Assembly (NCBI RefSeq): GCF_030688855.1
Contig: NZ_JAUYZK010000005.1
Location: 62,001-126,000, forward strand
Length of the DNA: 64,000 nt
Reading direction: 5' to 3'
From: Helicobacter cappadocius
GTDB lineage: Bacteria; Campylobacterota; Campylobacteria; Campylobacterales; Helicobacteraceae
The notes under the pieces: model-generated
Seen by the model: the letters and a program-made list of their open reading frames with translations, nothing else
The model's database searches: none
Told to the model about the DNA's origin: nothing
Shown here: positions 45,301 through 54,163 of the stretch, one piece after another
Layout: every line of letters begins with the position of its first letter
How positions within the stretch are numbered: the stretch's first letter is position 1
Translations under genes and position numbers: made by a program

Positions 45301-46849
45301 ATTACCATTATTAAACATCAGATCATTGAATTGTGGTTTTGTGGGAGGATTTGGGCTTAAAGATATTGATTTGGATATTTATGCTGGAGAGAGAGTGGGG
45401 CTTGTTGGAGAATCTGGAAGTGGAAAAAGTTTTATTTCCAATATGATATTGAAACTTTATTCCGATGTGCTTATAAAAAGTGGTAGCATAGAATTTGAAG
45501 GAAAGAATTTATTAGACTTAAAGAAAAAATCAATACAACTTCTTCGAGGTAAAGAGATCGGATATATTTCTCAAGAACCTTTAGGGAGTTTAAACCCCTT
45601 ACATAAAGTTGGAAGACAGGTTTTAGAATCTTTTTTTCTACACCATACACATTTGAATGCAAAAACAATGGAACAAAAAGTGGATGAGATTTTTTTACGA
45701 GTTGGCTTAGATGTAAAACTAAAAAATCGTTATCCTTATGAATTAAGTGGAGGACAGAGACAAAGAATAGCTATTGCTATGGCTGTAATCAATAATCCCA
45801 AACTCCTTATTTGTGATGAACCAACAACTGCATTAGACATGAGTGTTCAAAAACAGATTTTAGATTTGCTTTATAATTTGAGTGAAATAAATAAAATTGC
45901 GATTTTATTTATTAGCCATGATTTGGGAATTGTGAAGGATTTTGTTAATAGGGTGTATGTAATGAAAGAGGGTAGAATTTGCGAAAAAGGGCAGGTGGAA
46001 AGAGTTTTTTCTTCTCCTGAAGATGCCTACACCCAAAAGCTTTTAGATGCTTTAGTTTTGCCCAAAAAAAAACTTTTACAAACAGATAAAAAAATATTTG
46101 AGGTTAAAGATTTTGCCATCAGTTATACAAAGGAAAACTTCTTTTTTGGCAAAAAGGAAAATAAGGTTCTATCAGAAATATTTCTAATTCTCCATCAATC
46201 TCAAACTATAGGTATAGTAGGAGAATCTGGAAGTGGAAAAAGTAGTTTTGCATTGGGAGTTTTAAGGCTAATAAAAAGCACAGGAGAAGAGTGGATTTTA
46301 GGAAATCGAGTCGATAAAATGAATCAAAAAACCTTCAAGCCATATCGAAGGGATATTCAAATCGTCTTTCAAGATCCATATGCTTCATTAAACCCTAGAA
46401 TGAGGATATGTGATATTATCCTTGAGGCATTGAAGCTAGGAGAAATTAGAGAGAATGAAGGGGTTGAAAAAATTCTTGAATCTGTAGGGCTTAATCCTAG
46501 CTTTATGCAATCTTATCCTCATCAATTAAGTGGAGGACAAAGACAAAGAGTGGCTATTGCTAGAGCGATTGCACTTAGACCTAAAATCATCATTTTAGAT
46601 GAACCTACATCCGCACTTGATAAAAGCACCCAAAAAATTGTGATCGAATTGCTTTTGAAACTTCAAAAAGACTATGGATTGAGTTATTTATTTATTAGCC
46701 ATGATTTAGATGTGATCGAGGCAGTATGTGATGATGTGATGGTTTTATGGAAGGGAAGGATGATGGAGTATGGACGCACAAAAGAGGTTTTTACAAATCC
46801 AAAGAATCCTTATACTCAAGAATTGTTAAGTTCAAGAATGCGAGTTTAA
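45275..46849 (+). CDS. yejF: ABC transporter ATP-binding protein with two fused ATPase domains, YejF type
   Basis: Energises the Yej importer; 524 aa, with two complete ATPase units. First unit: Walker A GESGSGKSFIS, signature LSGGQRQRIAIA, Walker B LLICDEPTTALD. Second unit: GESGSGKSSFA, LSGGQRQRVAIARAIA, IIILDEPTSALD. ATG 45275 is about 9 bases after GGGGAGG and lies inside yejE (26-base overlap); ATG 45290 is possible. A run of nine A (46074-46082) lies in the linker between the units. The fused form distinguishes it from OppDF/NikDE pairs. Confidence 0.93.
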   Translation: MPLIQMSDKLPLLNIRSLNCGFVGGFGLKDIDLDIYAGERVGLVGESGSGKSFISNMILKLYSDVLIKSGSIEFEGKNLLDLKKKSIQLLRGKEIGYISQEPLGSLNPLHKVGRQVLESFFLHHTHLNAKTMEQKVDEIFLRVGLDVKLKNRYPYELSGGQRQRIAIAMAVINNPKLLICDEPTTALDMSVQKQILDLLYNLSEINKIAILFISHDLGIVKDFVNRVYVMKEGRICEKGQVERVFSSPEDAYTQKLLDALVLPKKKLLQTDKKIFEVKDFAISYTKENFFFGKKENKVLSEIFLILHQSQTIGIVGESGSGKSSFALGVLRLIKSTGEEWILGNRVDKMNQKTFKPYRRDIQIVFQDPYASLNPRMRICDIILEALKLGEIRENEGVEKILESVGLNPSFMQSYPHQLSGGQRQRVAIARAIALRPKIIILDEPTSALDKSTQKIVIELLLKLQKDYGLSYLFISHDLDVIEAVCDDVMVLWKGRMMEYGRTKEVFTNPKNPYTQELLSSRMRV

Positions 46850-46893
46850 TGGGACTTGATAGATATTTTAATAAATTCTAAGCATATTTGAGT

Positions 46894-46899
46894 TATAAT
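46894..46899 (+). promoter_or_regulatory. -10 element of the rpmE operon
   Basis: TATAAT in TTTGAGTTATAATCTCCC, 35 bases before rpmE. It heads a run of six tightly spaced genes. Confidence 0.6.
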
Positions 46900-46933
46900 C
46901 TCCCATTAATGTAAATCTTTTGAAGGAAGTGTA

Positions 46934-47137
46934 ATGAAAAAAGGCATTCATCCAGAGTATGTTCCCTGTAAGGTTACTTGTGTTACAAGTGGAAAAGAAA
47001 TTGAAGTATTGAGCACTAAAAGTGAGCTTAGAATTGATATATCTAGTTTTTGTCATCCTTTTTATACAGGTAGTGATAAAATAGCTGATGCAGCAGGTAG
47101 AGTTGAGAAATTTAAACAAAAATATAGTCTAAAATAA
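46934..47137 (+). CDS. rpmE: 50S ribosomal protein L31
   Basis: A 67-aa ribosomal protein with [15 protein letters not shown] at the start and [22 protein letters not shown] at the end. Only three Cys are present (12, 16 and one before HPFYTG) and the usual two CxxC pairs are broken, so zinc binding as in E. coli L31 is doubtful. From memory this is the form in other Campylobacterota. GAAGGA lies 7 bases before the ATG. First gene of the operon with rsmI and rlmB. Confidence 0.95.
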   Translation: MKKGIHPEYVPCKVTCVTSGKEIEVLSTKSELRIDISSFCHPFYTGSDKIADAAGRVEKFKQKYSLK

Positions 47138-47141
47138 TTTT

Positions 47142-48002
47142 GTGCTGACCCTTTTGCCCACGCCTATAGGCAATTTGGCTGATATTACCTTGCGTAGTTT
47201 GCAGGTTTTAGCAGATTCAGATGTGATAATGTGTGAGGATGTTAGGGTTGGCAAGAAACTCATATCACTTCTTGAAAAAAATTCTCTAATTAAAGATAAT
47301 TTTCCCAAAATTTTTGATTCCAAGCAGTTTATCCCTTTTCATTCCCATAATGAAAAAGAATTTTTAGATTCTATTCACAGGGGTTTTTTTGAAAAAAATA
47401 TTGTATTTATAAGTGATGCTGGAATGCCTTGTGTGAGCGATCCTGGTATGAGCTTGGTCGCATACGCTATGAGCGAAAATATTCCTTATGATGTTTTGCC
47501 TGGTGTGAGTGCTAGTGTGAGTGCTTATTGTTTTTCAGGTATTGTATCTGATGGATTTTTGTTTGCAGGATTCTTGCCACATAAACAAAAAGACAGAAAA
47601 GAACGCATTGCTAATCTCATGCAAGGTATCTCGATTTTGCAACAAGATGTTGTGATTGTTGTGTATGAGAGTCCTCATAGGATTTTGGATTCTTTAGGGG
47701 ATATTGTTTGTTTGTATCCAAATATTCATTTATTTGCCATCAAAGAGATGACCAAGTTGCATCAAAAATTTTTCTATGGAAAAGCGGTGGATGTTTTAGA
47801 GGAAATAAAAAAAGTCAATACTAATGGAGAATGGGTTTTGGTGATGAATGTAGAGAAAAAAATTGAACCCTCTCTTACTTTGGCTCAAATATCGCAAATG
47901 GATATTCCTCCTAAAGTAAAAGCCAAAATACTCGCTAAGCTTGAAAATAAAGATATTAAAAGCATCTATGAAAGAATCTGCAAAGAAGGACAAAATAGAT
48001 GA
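47142..48002 (+). CDS. rsmI: 16S rRNA (cytidine1402-2'-O)-methyltransferase RsmI
   Basis: Tetrapyrrole-methylase-fold enzyme of 286 aa that methylates C1402 near the decoding site. N-terminal LLPTPIGNLADITLRSLQVL, IMCEDVRVGKKL, ISDAGMPCVSDPG, LPGVSASVSAYCFSG. It starts with GTG 4 bases after the rpmE stop and overlaps rlmB by 4 bases. Confidence 0.95.
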   Translation: MLTLLPTPIGNLADITLRSLQVLADSDVIMCEDVRVGKKLISLLEKNSLIKDNFPKIFDSKQFIPFHSHNEKEFLDSIHRGFFEKNIVFISDAGMPCVSDPGMSLVAYAMSENIPYDVLPGVSASVSAYCFSGIVSDGFLFAGFLPHKQKDRKERIANLMQGISILQQDVVIVVYESPHRILDSLGDIVCLYPNIHLFAIKEMTKLHQKFFYGKAVDVLEEIKKVNTNGEWVLVMNVEKKIEPSLTLAQISQMDIPPKVKAKILAKLENKDIKSIYERICKEGQNR

Positions 48003-48676
48003 TTGTTTATGGTAAGCAAGTTGTGATGTATTTATTGCAATATCATCCTCAAAAAATTGAAGAAATTTATCTTGCCAAAGAGATCGAACCAAAGCTTTTT
48101 TCTATGATGGCTAAAAACAATAGGGTGATATTACGTGTAGATAATAAAAAAGCCCAAGCTCTTGCTAGAGGGGGGAATCATCAAGGTTTTTTGGCAAAAA
48201 TAATCCCTCCTACTCATACTCCCATAAAGGATATTAAAAAGTTTAACAGACTTTTGATACTTTGTGGTATCACTGATGTTGGAAATATAGGAGCTATTTT
48301 TAGAAGTGCTTATTGTTTGGGAGTGGAAGGGATTGTCTTGGGGCTTTCAGAAAGTATTTCTTATGAAGGTGTATTGCGTTCAAGCGTAGGAGCTATGCTA
48401 GATATTCCATTTTGTATTTCCAAGAATGTTTTAGAGATTATCAATGAGCTAAAAAATGAAGGATTTTGCTGTTATGGAGCTGATATGAAGGGTGAAAATA
48501 TTCAAGAAGTAAGTATAAAAAATAAATGGGCTTTATTTTTGGGAAATGAAGGTGCAGGATTAAATAGGAAAATTTTATCAAAACTTGATAAAATAGTGTC
48601 AATCAAAATAAAAAATGATTTCAATTCGCTTAATGTGAGCGTAGCTGCTGGAATTTTAATCAATAGGATGTGTTGA
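47999..48676 (+). CDS. rlmB: SpoU/TrmH-family rRNA 2'-O-methyltransferase (RlmB-like)
   Basis: A 225-aa SPOUT methyltransferase with all three motifs: DVGNIGAIFRSAYCLG (motif 1), LFLGNEGAGL (motif 2) and SLNVSVAAGI (motif 3), plus an N-terminal L30e-like substrate-binding part ending in GGNHQGFLA. RlmB methylates G2251 of 23S rRNA. It overlaps rsmI by 4 bases and abuts the next gene. Confidence 0.88.
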   Translation: MIVYGKQVVMYLLQYHPQKIEEIYLAKEIEPKLFSMMAKNNRVILRVDNKKAQALARGGNHQGFLAKIIPPTHTPIKDIKKFNRLLILCGITDVGNIGAIFRSAYCLGVEGIVLGLSESISYEGVLRSSVGAMLDIPFCISKNVLEIINELKNEGFCCYGADMKGENIQEVSIKNKWALFLGNEGAGLNRKILSKLDKIVSIKIKNDFNSLNVSVAAGILINRMC

Positions 48677-49657
48677 ATGGATGAAGCGATAGATATACTC
48701 AAAAAAATTGGTGTCAAAGAAATCAACAAAACAACAAAGATTTCTATCAATAAAATAGAGGATATATTAGAAAAAAGATTTTCTAATGTGCAGAGGGTTC
48801 GCGTGGTTGGGTTTTTGAAAATACTTGAACGTGAATATAAAGTTGATTTGAGCTCTTGGCTCAAGGAGTATGATGAAAGGTTTTTTGTAGATATTGACAC
48901 TCAAGATGATGGTAGAGATTTAGTAGTTGAACCTCCTGTGAGTAATCTGTATTTAGATACTCAAAAACAAAAAGATGATTTAATCGAAGAGAGAAAAAAA
49001 CAGATTATTTCAAAAAAGCGATTTTATATTTTAATTGTTGTTGTGGTAGTTATCTTAGGTGGTTATCTTGTATATAAAAGTTTCTCTCATCATTCTGAAA
49101 TGGCTGATACACAGGATATTGCACAAAGTTCTCAAACTACACAAGATGTTGATATATCTACTCAATTAACCCCTAAAGAATCTCAAGATGAAGCTCAAAC
49201 ATCTACAGGAGCCAAAAGTGATTTTGACTCCAAAGAAGATGGGAATGTTTCTGAAATTAACAAAATTCAAGCCCCTTCAGTTTCACCAGAACCTAAGGTT
49301 GCAAATAAAGCTAGTGATTTGGCTACTACATCTTCTGAGACATTACAGCCAAGTGATCAAAATATTCCTGAAGAAAGTGAAATTTTAGTAACTCCGAAAA
49401 AAAGCCTTTGGGTTGAAGTAATAGACTTAGATACCAAAGAAAAAAAACAAACCATCATTCAGGACAGCTATTCAATAAAAACTGGAAGTGATAGCTTGTT
49501 GATATCTTTTGGTCATGGAGAACTTACACTTCAAAACAATGATGAAAGGGTTGAATATGATAAGGCATATCCACTTAGATTTTTATATACTCCAAAAGAT
49601 GGGCTTAAACAAATTCGATATTCAAAATATTTGGAATTAAGCGGTCAAGAACAATGA
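48677..49657 (+). CDS. RodZ-like single-pass envelope protein
   Basis: A 326-aa protein in four parts. The N-terminal 65 residues read like the RodZ helix-turn-helix (INKTTKISINKIEDILEKRF, then VVGFLKILEREYKVDLSSWL). One membrane helix follows (FYILIVVVVVILGGYLVY, about 117-134), then about 120 residues of Ser/Thr/Gln/Glu-rich linker, then a C-terminal beta-rich part (LWVEVIDLDTKEKKQTIIQ) like the periplasmic RodZ domain. RodZ ties MreB to the cell wall. The assignment is from pattern only. In Campylobacter the same position holds an uncharacterised membrane protein. Confidence 0.6.
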   Translation: MDEAIDILKKIGVKEINKTTKISINKIEDILEKRFSNVQRVRVVGFLKILEREYKVDLSSWLKEYDERFFVDIDTQDDGRDLVVEPPVSNLYLDTQKQKDDLIEERKKQIISKKRFYILIVVVVVILGGYLVYKSFSHHSEMADTQDIAQSSQTTQDVDISTQLTPKESQDEAQTSTGAKSDFDSKEDGNVSEINKIQAPSVSPEPKVANKASDLATTSSETLQPSDQNIPEESEILVTPKKSLWVEVIDLDTKEKKQTIIQDSYSIKTGSDSLLISFGHGELTLQNNDERVEYDKAYPLRFLYTPKDGLKQIRYSKYLELSGQEQ

Positions 49658-50481
49658 TAAAAAAGTTTTTTTTCTGCTTTTTTTTGTTTGTGCTGACTTT
49701 ATGGGGGGATATACTAGATGATAAAGTTCAAAACCTTATAGGCATGCAATCATATAATGTTAATAAAAACTTTATTGATAGGATTTTCAAAGACAGAGAA
49801 AAATTTTATTCTGATGGCAGACTTGATATTAAAAAAGTTGTCACCACATTAAAGGACAATGGTTTGTTGATATTGAAGTTTAGCGAACCTGGCGATCTTG
49901 ATATTACTTTTGCTTCCCAGACAACCCCCATTTTCTTAGCTCGAAGCATTAATAGTGCCCTTTCTTCAATGGGTTATTCGTATTTTGCTGTATCACAGGC
50001 ACAATACGAAAAAGGAATGTCGAAGATAACTTTTAGTTTTTCTACTGAACATGCATTAGATCCTTCTATTATTATTAACGAACTAGCTAAACGTGGATAC
50101 ATTTTTTTGGATATCAAAAGAAATTCAATTACTAGCTGGGAATATGATATTGAATTGGTGGATCCAAAACTTGCCAATACCAAACAAATAGAAGCCCCCC
50201 AAACTCTCCAAGTAACAGAAGTGAGTGGAGAGTACTGGTTTAGCGTAAAAGGGCAGGGAAATATGACTATTACGGCAAACACTACTTCTTGGCGTCCAAG
50301 AATTGTGCTTTATGATAAAAATCTACAAATCATCAATCTCATCACCCAAAGTGCAACCGCAAAAGAGATAACTTTGACTATTTTGGAAGGAGTTAGTTTT
50401 ATTATGGTTACTGATGCTCAAAATCCTGCTATTATAAAAAATGGAATTAAAATAGATTTTCAAAATTTTGATAAGAAATAG
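49654..50481 (+). CDS. Secreted periplasmic protein of unknown function
   Basis: A 275-aa protein with a signal peptide (MIKKFFFCFFLFVLTLWGDI). The mature part has two beta-alpha units of similar layout (LKFSEPGDLDITFASQTTP; RSINSALSSMGYSYFAVSQ) and a C-terminal beta-rich domain (GEYWFSVKGQGNMTI). No known family. The ATG overlaps the RodZ-like gene (ATGA), and the pair is adjacent in Campylobacter from memory, so the two may work together in envelope or shape control. Confidence 0.7.
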   Translation: MIKKFFFCFFLFVLTLWGDILDDKVQNLIGMQSYNVNKNFIDRIFKDREKFYSDGRLDIKKVVTTLKDNGLLILKFSEPGDLDITFASQTTPIFLARSINSALSSMGYSYFAVSQAQYEKGMSKITFSFSTEHALDPSIIINELAKRGYIFLDIKRNSITSWEYDIELVDPKLANTKQIEAPQTLQVTEVSGEYWFSVKGQGNMTITANTTSWRPRIVLYDKNLQIINLITQSATAKEITLTILEGVSFIMVTDAQNPAIIKNGIKIDFQNFDKK

Positions 50482-50494
50482 GGAGGAGGGGCTT

Positions 50495-51703
50495 ATGTTC
50501 GATGAAATAGAATTTGAAAAAATCAAGCGTCTACCAAAATATGTATTTGCAGCTATTAATGAGATCAAATTAGACATGAGACAACACAACGAAGATGTGA
50601 TTGATTTTAGTATGGGTAATCCTGATGGCCCTACTCCACAACATATCATAGACAAACTATCTGAAGCTATTTCTAAGCCAAAAAATCATGGATATTCTGC
50701 AAGTAGGGGTATTTATAAATTGCGTTTAGGGATATGTAATTGGTATAAACGCAAATATAATGTTGATCTTGATGCTAATAGTGAAGTTTGTGTCAGCATG
50801 GGGAGTAAAGAGGGGTATGTGCATTTAATACAAGCGATCACAAACCCCGGTGATAATGCTATTGTCGCTGAACCTGCTTATCCAATTCATTACTATGCTT
50901 TTATACTCAATGGTGCAAATGTTGCGAGATTTGGTATCAAGTGGAATGAAAAAATGGAGCTTGATGAAGATCATTTTTTTAACAATATATCAAGAATACT
51001 CAAAGAGGCAATGCCTAAACCGAAGTTTGTTGTCGTGAATTTTCCTCACAATCCTACTACTGTTATAGCTTATAAAAGTTTTTATGAGCGTTTGGTGAGC
51101 TTAGCAAAGCAAGAACGTTTTTATATTATAAGTGATATTGCTTATGCTGATTTGTGTTATGATGGGTATGAAACACCAAGCATTATGCAGATAGCAGGAG
51201 CAAAGGATGTCGCTGTTGAAACTTATACTTTGAGTAAAAGTTACAATATGGCAGGATGGAGGATTGGTTTTGTGGTTGGTAATACCAAGATGATTACCGC
51301 ATTGCAAAAAATCAAGAGCTGGATTGATTATGGCATTTATACTCCTATGCAGATAGCAGCAACTGTTGCTTTAGAAGGAGATCAAGAGTGCGTCGAGGAT
51401 ATCAAGAAAAAATATCAAAGACGAATGGAAGTATTGATAAAAAGTTTTAAAGAAGCTGGATGGGAGATAAATAAACCAAAAGCAAGTATGTTTATTTGGG
51501 CGAAAATTCCAGCATGTGTTGAGCATTTGGGCAGTCTTGAGTTTTCAAAAAGATTATTAAAAGAAGCCAAAATCGCCTTAAGTCCAGGTGTTGGATTTGG
51601 TGAGCATGGGGAAGGTTATGTGAGGATTGCACTGATAGAGAATGAAAAACGTATCAGACAAGCCTCAAGAAATTTGAAAAATTTTTTGAAGAACTTCCAT
51701 TAA
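50495..51703 (+). CDS. PLP-dependent aminotransferase, AlaC/aspartate class I family
   Basis: A 402-aa class I/II aminotransferase. VIDFSMGNPDGPTPQHII at the start, GYSASRGIYKLR, the Asp of the ISDIAYADLCYDGY region, and the PLP Lys in YTLSKSYNMAGWRIGFVVG. It is closest in appearance to the AlaC/DapL-like branch; likely amino donors are alanine or glutamate, not provable here. GGGAGGAGGGG before ATG 50495 fixes the start. Last gene of the rpmE operon, before a terminator. Confidence 0.87.
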   Translation: MFDEIEFEKIKRLPKYVFAAINEIKLDMRQHNEDVIDFSMGNPDGPTPQHIIDKLSEAISKPKNHGYSASRGIYKLRLGICNWYKRKYNVDLDANSEVCVSMGSKEGYVHLIQAITNPGDNAIVAEPAYPIHYYAFILNGANVARFGIKWNEKMELDEDHFFNNISRILKEAMPKPKFVVVNFPHNPTTVIAYKSFYERLVSLAKQERFYIISDIAYADLCYDGYETPSIMQIAGAKDVAVETYTLSKSYNMAGWRIGFVVGNTKMITALQKIKSWIDYGIYTPMQIAATVALEGDQECVEDIKKKYQRRMEVLIKSFKEAGWEINKPKASMFIWAKIPACVEHLGSLEFSKRLLKEAKIALSPGVGFGEHGEGYVRIALIENEKRIRQASRNLKNFLKNFH

Positions 51704-51705
51704 TT

Positions 51706-51729
51706 AAGTCCTTTATCAAAGGACTTTTT
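51706..51729. terminator. Intrinsic terminator between the aminotransferase and amidohydrolase genes
   Basis: AAGTCCTTT, loop ATC, AAAGGACTT: a perfect 9-bp stem running into a T run on the plus strand. It overlaps the stop codon of the convergent amidohydrolase gene and may serve both. Confidence 0.85.
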
Positions 51730-53281
51730 CTCCCTTGATATATACTTCTTTTGGTAGAATATTTCCTAGTTCTTCGCTAGGGATATTGAAAATATCTTTA
51801 TCAAGGATTTGAAAACTCGCTTCATATCCTTTTTCTAGCTTCCCTATATCTTTTAATCCCATTATTTTAGCTCCATTGATTGAGAGCATATCTATAGCTT
51901 TTGAAACGCTGATAGCTTCTTTTTTATTCATATCTTTGCCTGTAGAGCTGACACGATTTACACTTGCTCCAAGCGTTGTATATAGATTTTCTGGATCAAC
52001 CCAAAGCGTAGCAGGAGAATCGCTAGAGAGGGTTGTGAGTACATATTCATCATCTGTTTTCATTCCATATGCCATTGCCAACAAATCAGGAGTTAAATTA
52101 TTCTTATAAGCCATATATTCAGAAAAGAGAAAAATAGGTTGTGGAGCTATTCCAAAAGACATTTTAGCGTCTTTCATTGTTTTTAGTATAGGCACAGACA
52201 TGATCGAGGCATGTTCTAATCTGATATTGGGTGTGTCTTTTAGCCAAGGTTGTATATCTTTGCAGGTATTGACAATAAATTCAATTGAAGCATCTCCCAT
52301 TACATGAATAGCGACTTGCAGATGATTTTCTCTAGCATATTCGATCGCTTCAAGAAGTTCGGCCTCATCCATCATCTTCATTCCTACATCATTGCTATTA
52401 GGATAAGGTTTTTTCATAAATGCAGTTCTTCCAGCGATGCTGCCATCCATAAAAAGCTTGATACCCCCGATAAAAATATCCCCAACCTCTCTTTTTAAAG
52501 GTTTTTTGCCTAGCTTTTTGATAGCTCCCCACTCATAATAAAGTACAACTTTTTGTTTGAAACCTCTTTTTTTTGCCTCTTCATAGATACTGATTCTGTC
52601 ATAAGGGTGAAAAAGACATAGCATATCAGCTACCGCACTCACTCCTAATGAATCATATTTTTTTCCTAGTTTAAGCACTTGAGTAATTGTATCTTCTAGA
52701 CTATCAGGTTTTTGTTTGTTTGCGACAAGATTAATAGCTCCCATTTCATAGAAAATACCATTGGGTTCGCCATTTTCAAATCTTCCTATTTTGCCCTTTT
52801 GTGTGTCTTTGGTATTTTTATCAACCCCAGCTATTTCAATGGCTTTTGAATTGCAGACGATCAAGTGATAAGATGAATGATAGACAATCACAGGTTGAGT
52901 GGTGGAAACCTTATCAATATCTTTGCAAGTTGGAAGTCTTCCTTCGCTAAAAACATTTTCATCCCAGCCATAGCCCTCTATCCAATCATTAGGATTTCCT
53001 GTATTTTGAGGAGATTTTTTTAGGGCTTCAATCATTTCTGCTATAGAATTTACAAGTGGTGGCAGACATGGAACTCTATCGATATTTTTTGCTACCATAC
53101 TAGGGTGGGTGTGTGAGTCAATAAAAGTAGGAATAACAAGGGAGTTTTTTAAATCCAAAGCATTTTCATTTTTGATGGATTCATTGTCTCCAACCCAAGC
53201 AATTTTTCCATTTTCTATACCCATTGCCTCGCAAAATTTCGCCTCTCCTTGAAAAATTTTACCATTCTTAAAATACTGCAT
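51716..53281 (-). CDS. Amidohydrolase (YtcJ-like, amidohydrolase family 3)
   Basis: A 521-aa metal-dependent hydrolase. Metal-binding motifs: VIPTFIDSHTHPSM, GIKLFMDGSIAG (Lys ligand region), VAIHVMGDAS, NIRLEHASI and TLSSDSPATLWVDP. The N- and C-terminal beta sandwich is complete. YtcJ-type proteins hydrolyse amides or formamides; the substrate is unknown. No signal peptide, so probably cytoplasmic. It stands alone, with a 129-bp gap before it on the trpA side. Confidence 0.85.
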   Translation of the reverse strand: MQYFKNGKIFQGEAKFCEAMGIENGKIAWVGDNESIKNENALDLKNSLVIPTFIDSHTHPSMVAKNIDRVPCLPPLVNSIAEMIEALKKSPQNTGNPNDWIEGYGWDENVFSEGRLPTCKDIDKVSTTQPVIVYHSSYHLIVCNSKAIEIAGVDKNTKDTQKGKIGRFENGEPNGIFYEMGAINLVANKQKPDSLEDTITQVLKLGKKYDSLGVSAVADMLCLFHPYDRISIYEEAKKRGFKQKVVLYYEWGAIKKLGKKPLKREVGDIFIGGIKLFMDGSIAGRTAFMKKPYPNSNDVGMKMMDEAELLEAIEYARENHLQVAIHVMGDASIEFIVNTCKDIQPWLKDTPNIRLEHASIMSVPILKTMKDAKMSFGIAPQPIFLFSEYMAYKNNLTPDLLAMAYGMKTDDEYVLTTLSSDSPATLWVDPENLYTTLGASVNRVSSTGKDMNKKEAISVSKAIDMLSINGAKIMGLKDIGKLEKGYEASFQILDKDIFNIPSEELGNILPKEVYIKGEKVL

Positions 53282-53350
53282 TGTAAGTCCTTTTAGTTTG
53301 AAGTTTCACGTGCTAATAAATAAAATATATCAGTAAATAGTGAATGTGTG

Positions 53351-53368
53351 TATAAAAATATTTTTATA
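53351..53368. repeat. 18-bp AT palindrome between trpA and the amidohydrolase gene
   Basis: TATAAAAATATTTTTATA is a perfect palindrome in the 129-bp gap between the end of trpA and the start of the amidohydrolase gene. It may be a weak terminator stem or promoter element; in such AT-rich sequence it may also be chance. Confidence 0.35.
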
Positions 53369-53410
53369 ATGTACATTAGTGATACATATTGTTACTTGAA
53401 TGCAGATAAT

Positions 53411-54163
53411 CTAAAACGATAACAAATCAGTTGCATATTTTTGAAGAAATGATTGGATATTTTTTTTATGAGAAGTTATTTTTTGTACAAAATAGCTTCC
53501 TACCACAACAATATCAACCTTGCCCTGAAGTGCTTTTATTTGAGAGTTAGAATTGATGCCAAAACCTAATGCTATTTTTTTATTACAATTAGATCTTACA
53601 AATTCTATCCATTCAAATAGATCTTGATTGATATGAGTTTTTTTTCCAGTGATTCCAGTTCTTGCGACCACATAAACAAAATCACTTGGAGTTTTTGAGA
53701 GTTTTTTTATTCTCTCAGGGGTTATACCAGGGGCAATAAGTTCGATGACTTTAATTTCTTCTTCAAGGGCAAATTTTCTTAAACCTTCATCTTCTTCAAA
53801 AGGAAGATCAGGCACGATGATGCCTTTTGCCCCGCATTGTTTTGCTCTTTTGACGAAGTTTTTTATTCCATAGCTATAAACAATGTTTGCATAGGTTACG
53901 ATGAGTATTTCACTAGAAGTATTTTCAGAGAGATTTTTGATAATATCAAAACCATCTTCTATTTTAAAACCGTTTTTTAATGCTTCAACACAAGCACTTT
54001 CAATAATAGTTCCATCAGCATTTGGATCAGAAAATGGAAATTGCACTTCTAAGTATTTTGCTCCACCTTTACAAATACCAAATCCCGCTTGAACACTCAT
54101 TTCTTTGGTTGGATAACCTGCAACAATATGTCCCATTAACACATTCGTTTTTTTATTTTTCAT
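53411..54163 (-). CDS. trpA: Tryptophan synthase alpha subunit
   Basis: Cleaves indole-3-glycerol phosphate to indole. The 250-aa TIM barrel has the catalytic Glu and Asp in YLEVQFPFSDPNADGTII, IVPDLPFEEDEGL, YVVARTGITGKK and LGFGINSNSQI. It overlaps trpB by 11 bases. Last gene of trpCF-trpB-trpA. Confidence 0.95.
   Translation of the reverse strand: MKNKKTNVLMGHIVAGYPTKEMSVQAGFGICKGGAKYLEVQFPFSDPNADGTIIESACVEALKNGFKIEDGFDIIKNLSENTSSEILIVTYANIVYSYGIKNFVKRAKQCGAKGIIVPDLPFEEDEGLRKFALEEEIKVIELIAPGITPERIKKLSKTPSDFVYVVARTGITGKKTHINQDLFEWIEFVRSNCNKKIALGFGINSNSQIKALQGKVDIVVVGSYFVQKITSHKKNIQSFLQKYATDLLSF

Noticed and set aside
37913-46849. Reading the importer as a nickel (NikZYXWV) or Opp/Dpp system
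   Set aside because: The two ATPase domains are fused in one protein, YejB carries its long specific loop, and the binding protein opens with the YejA pattern. These point to YejABEF.
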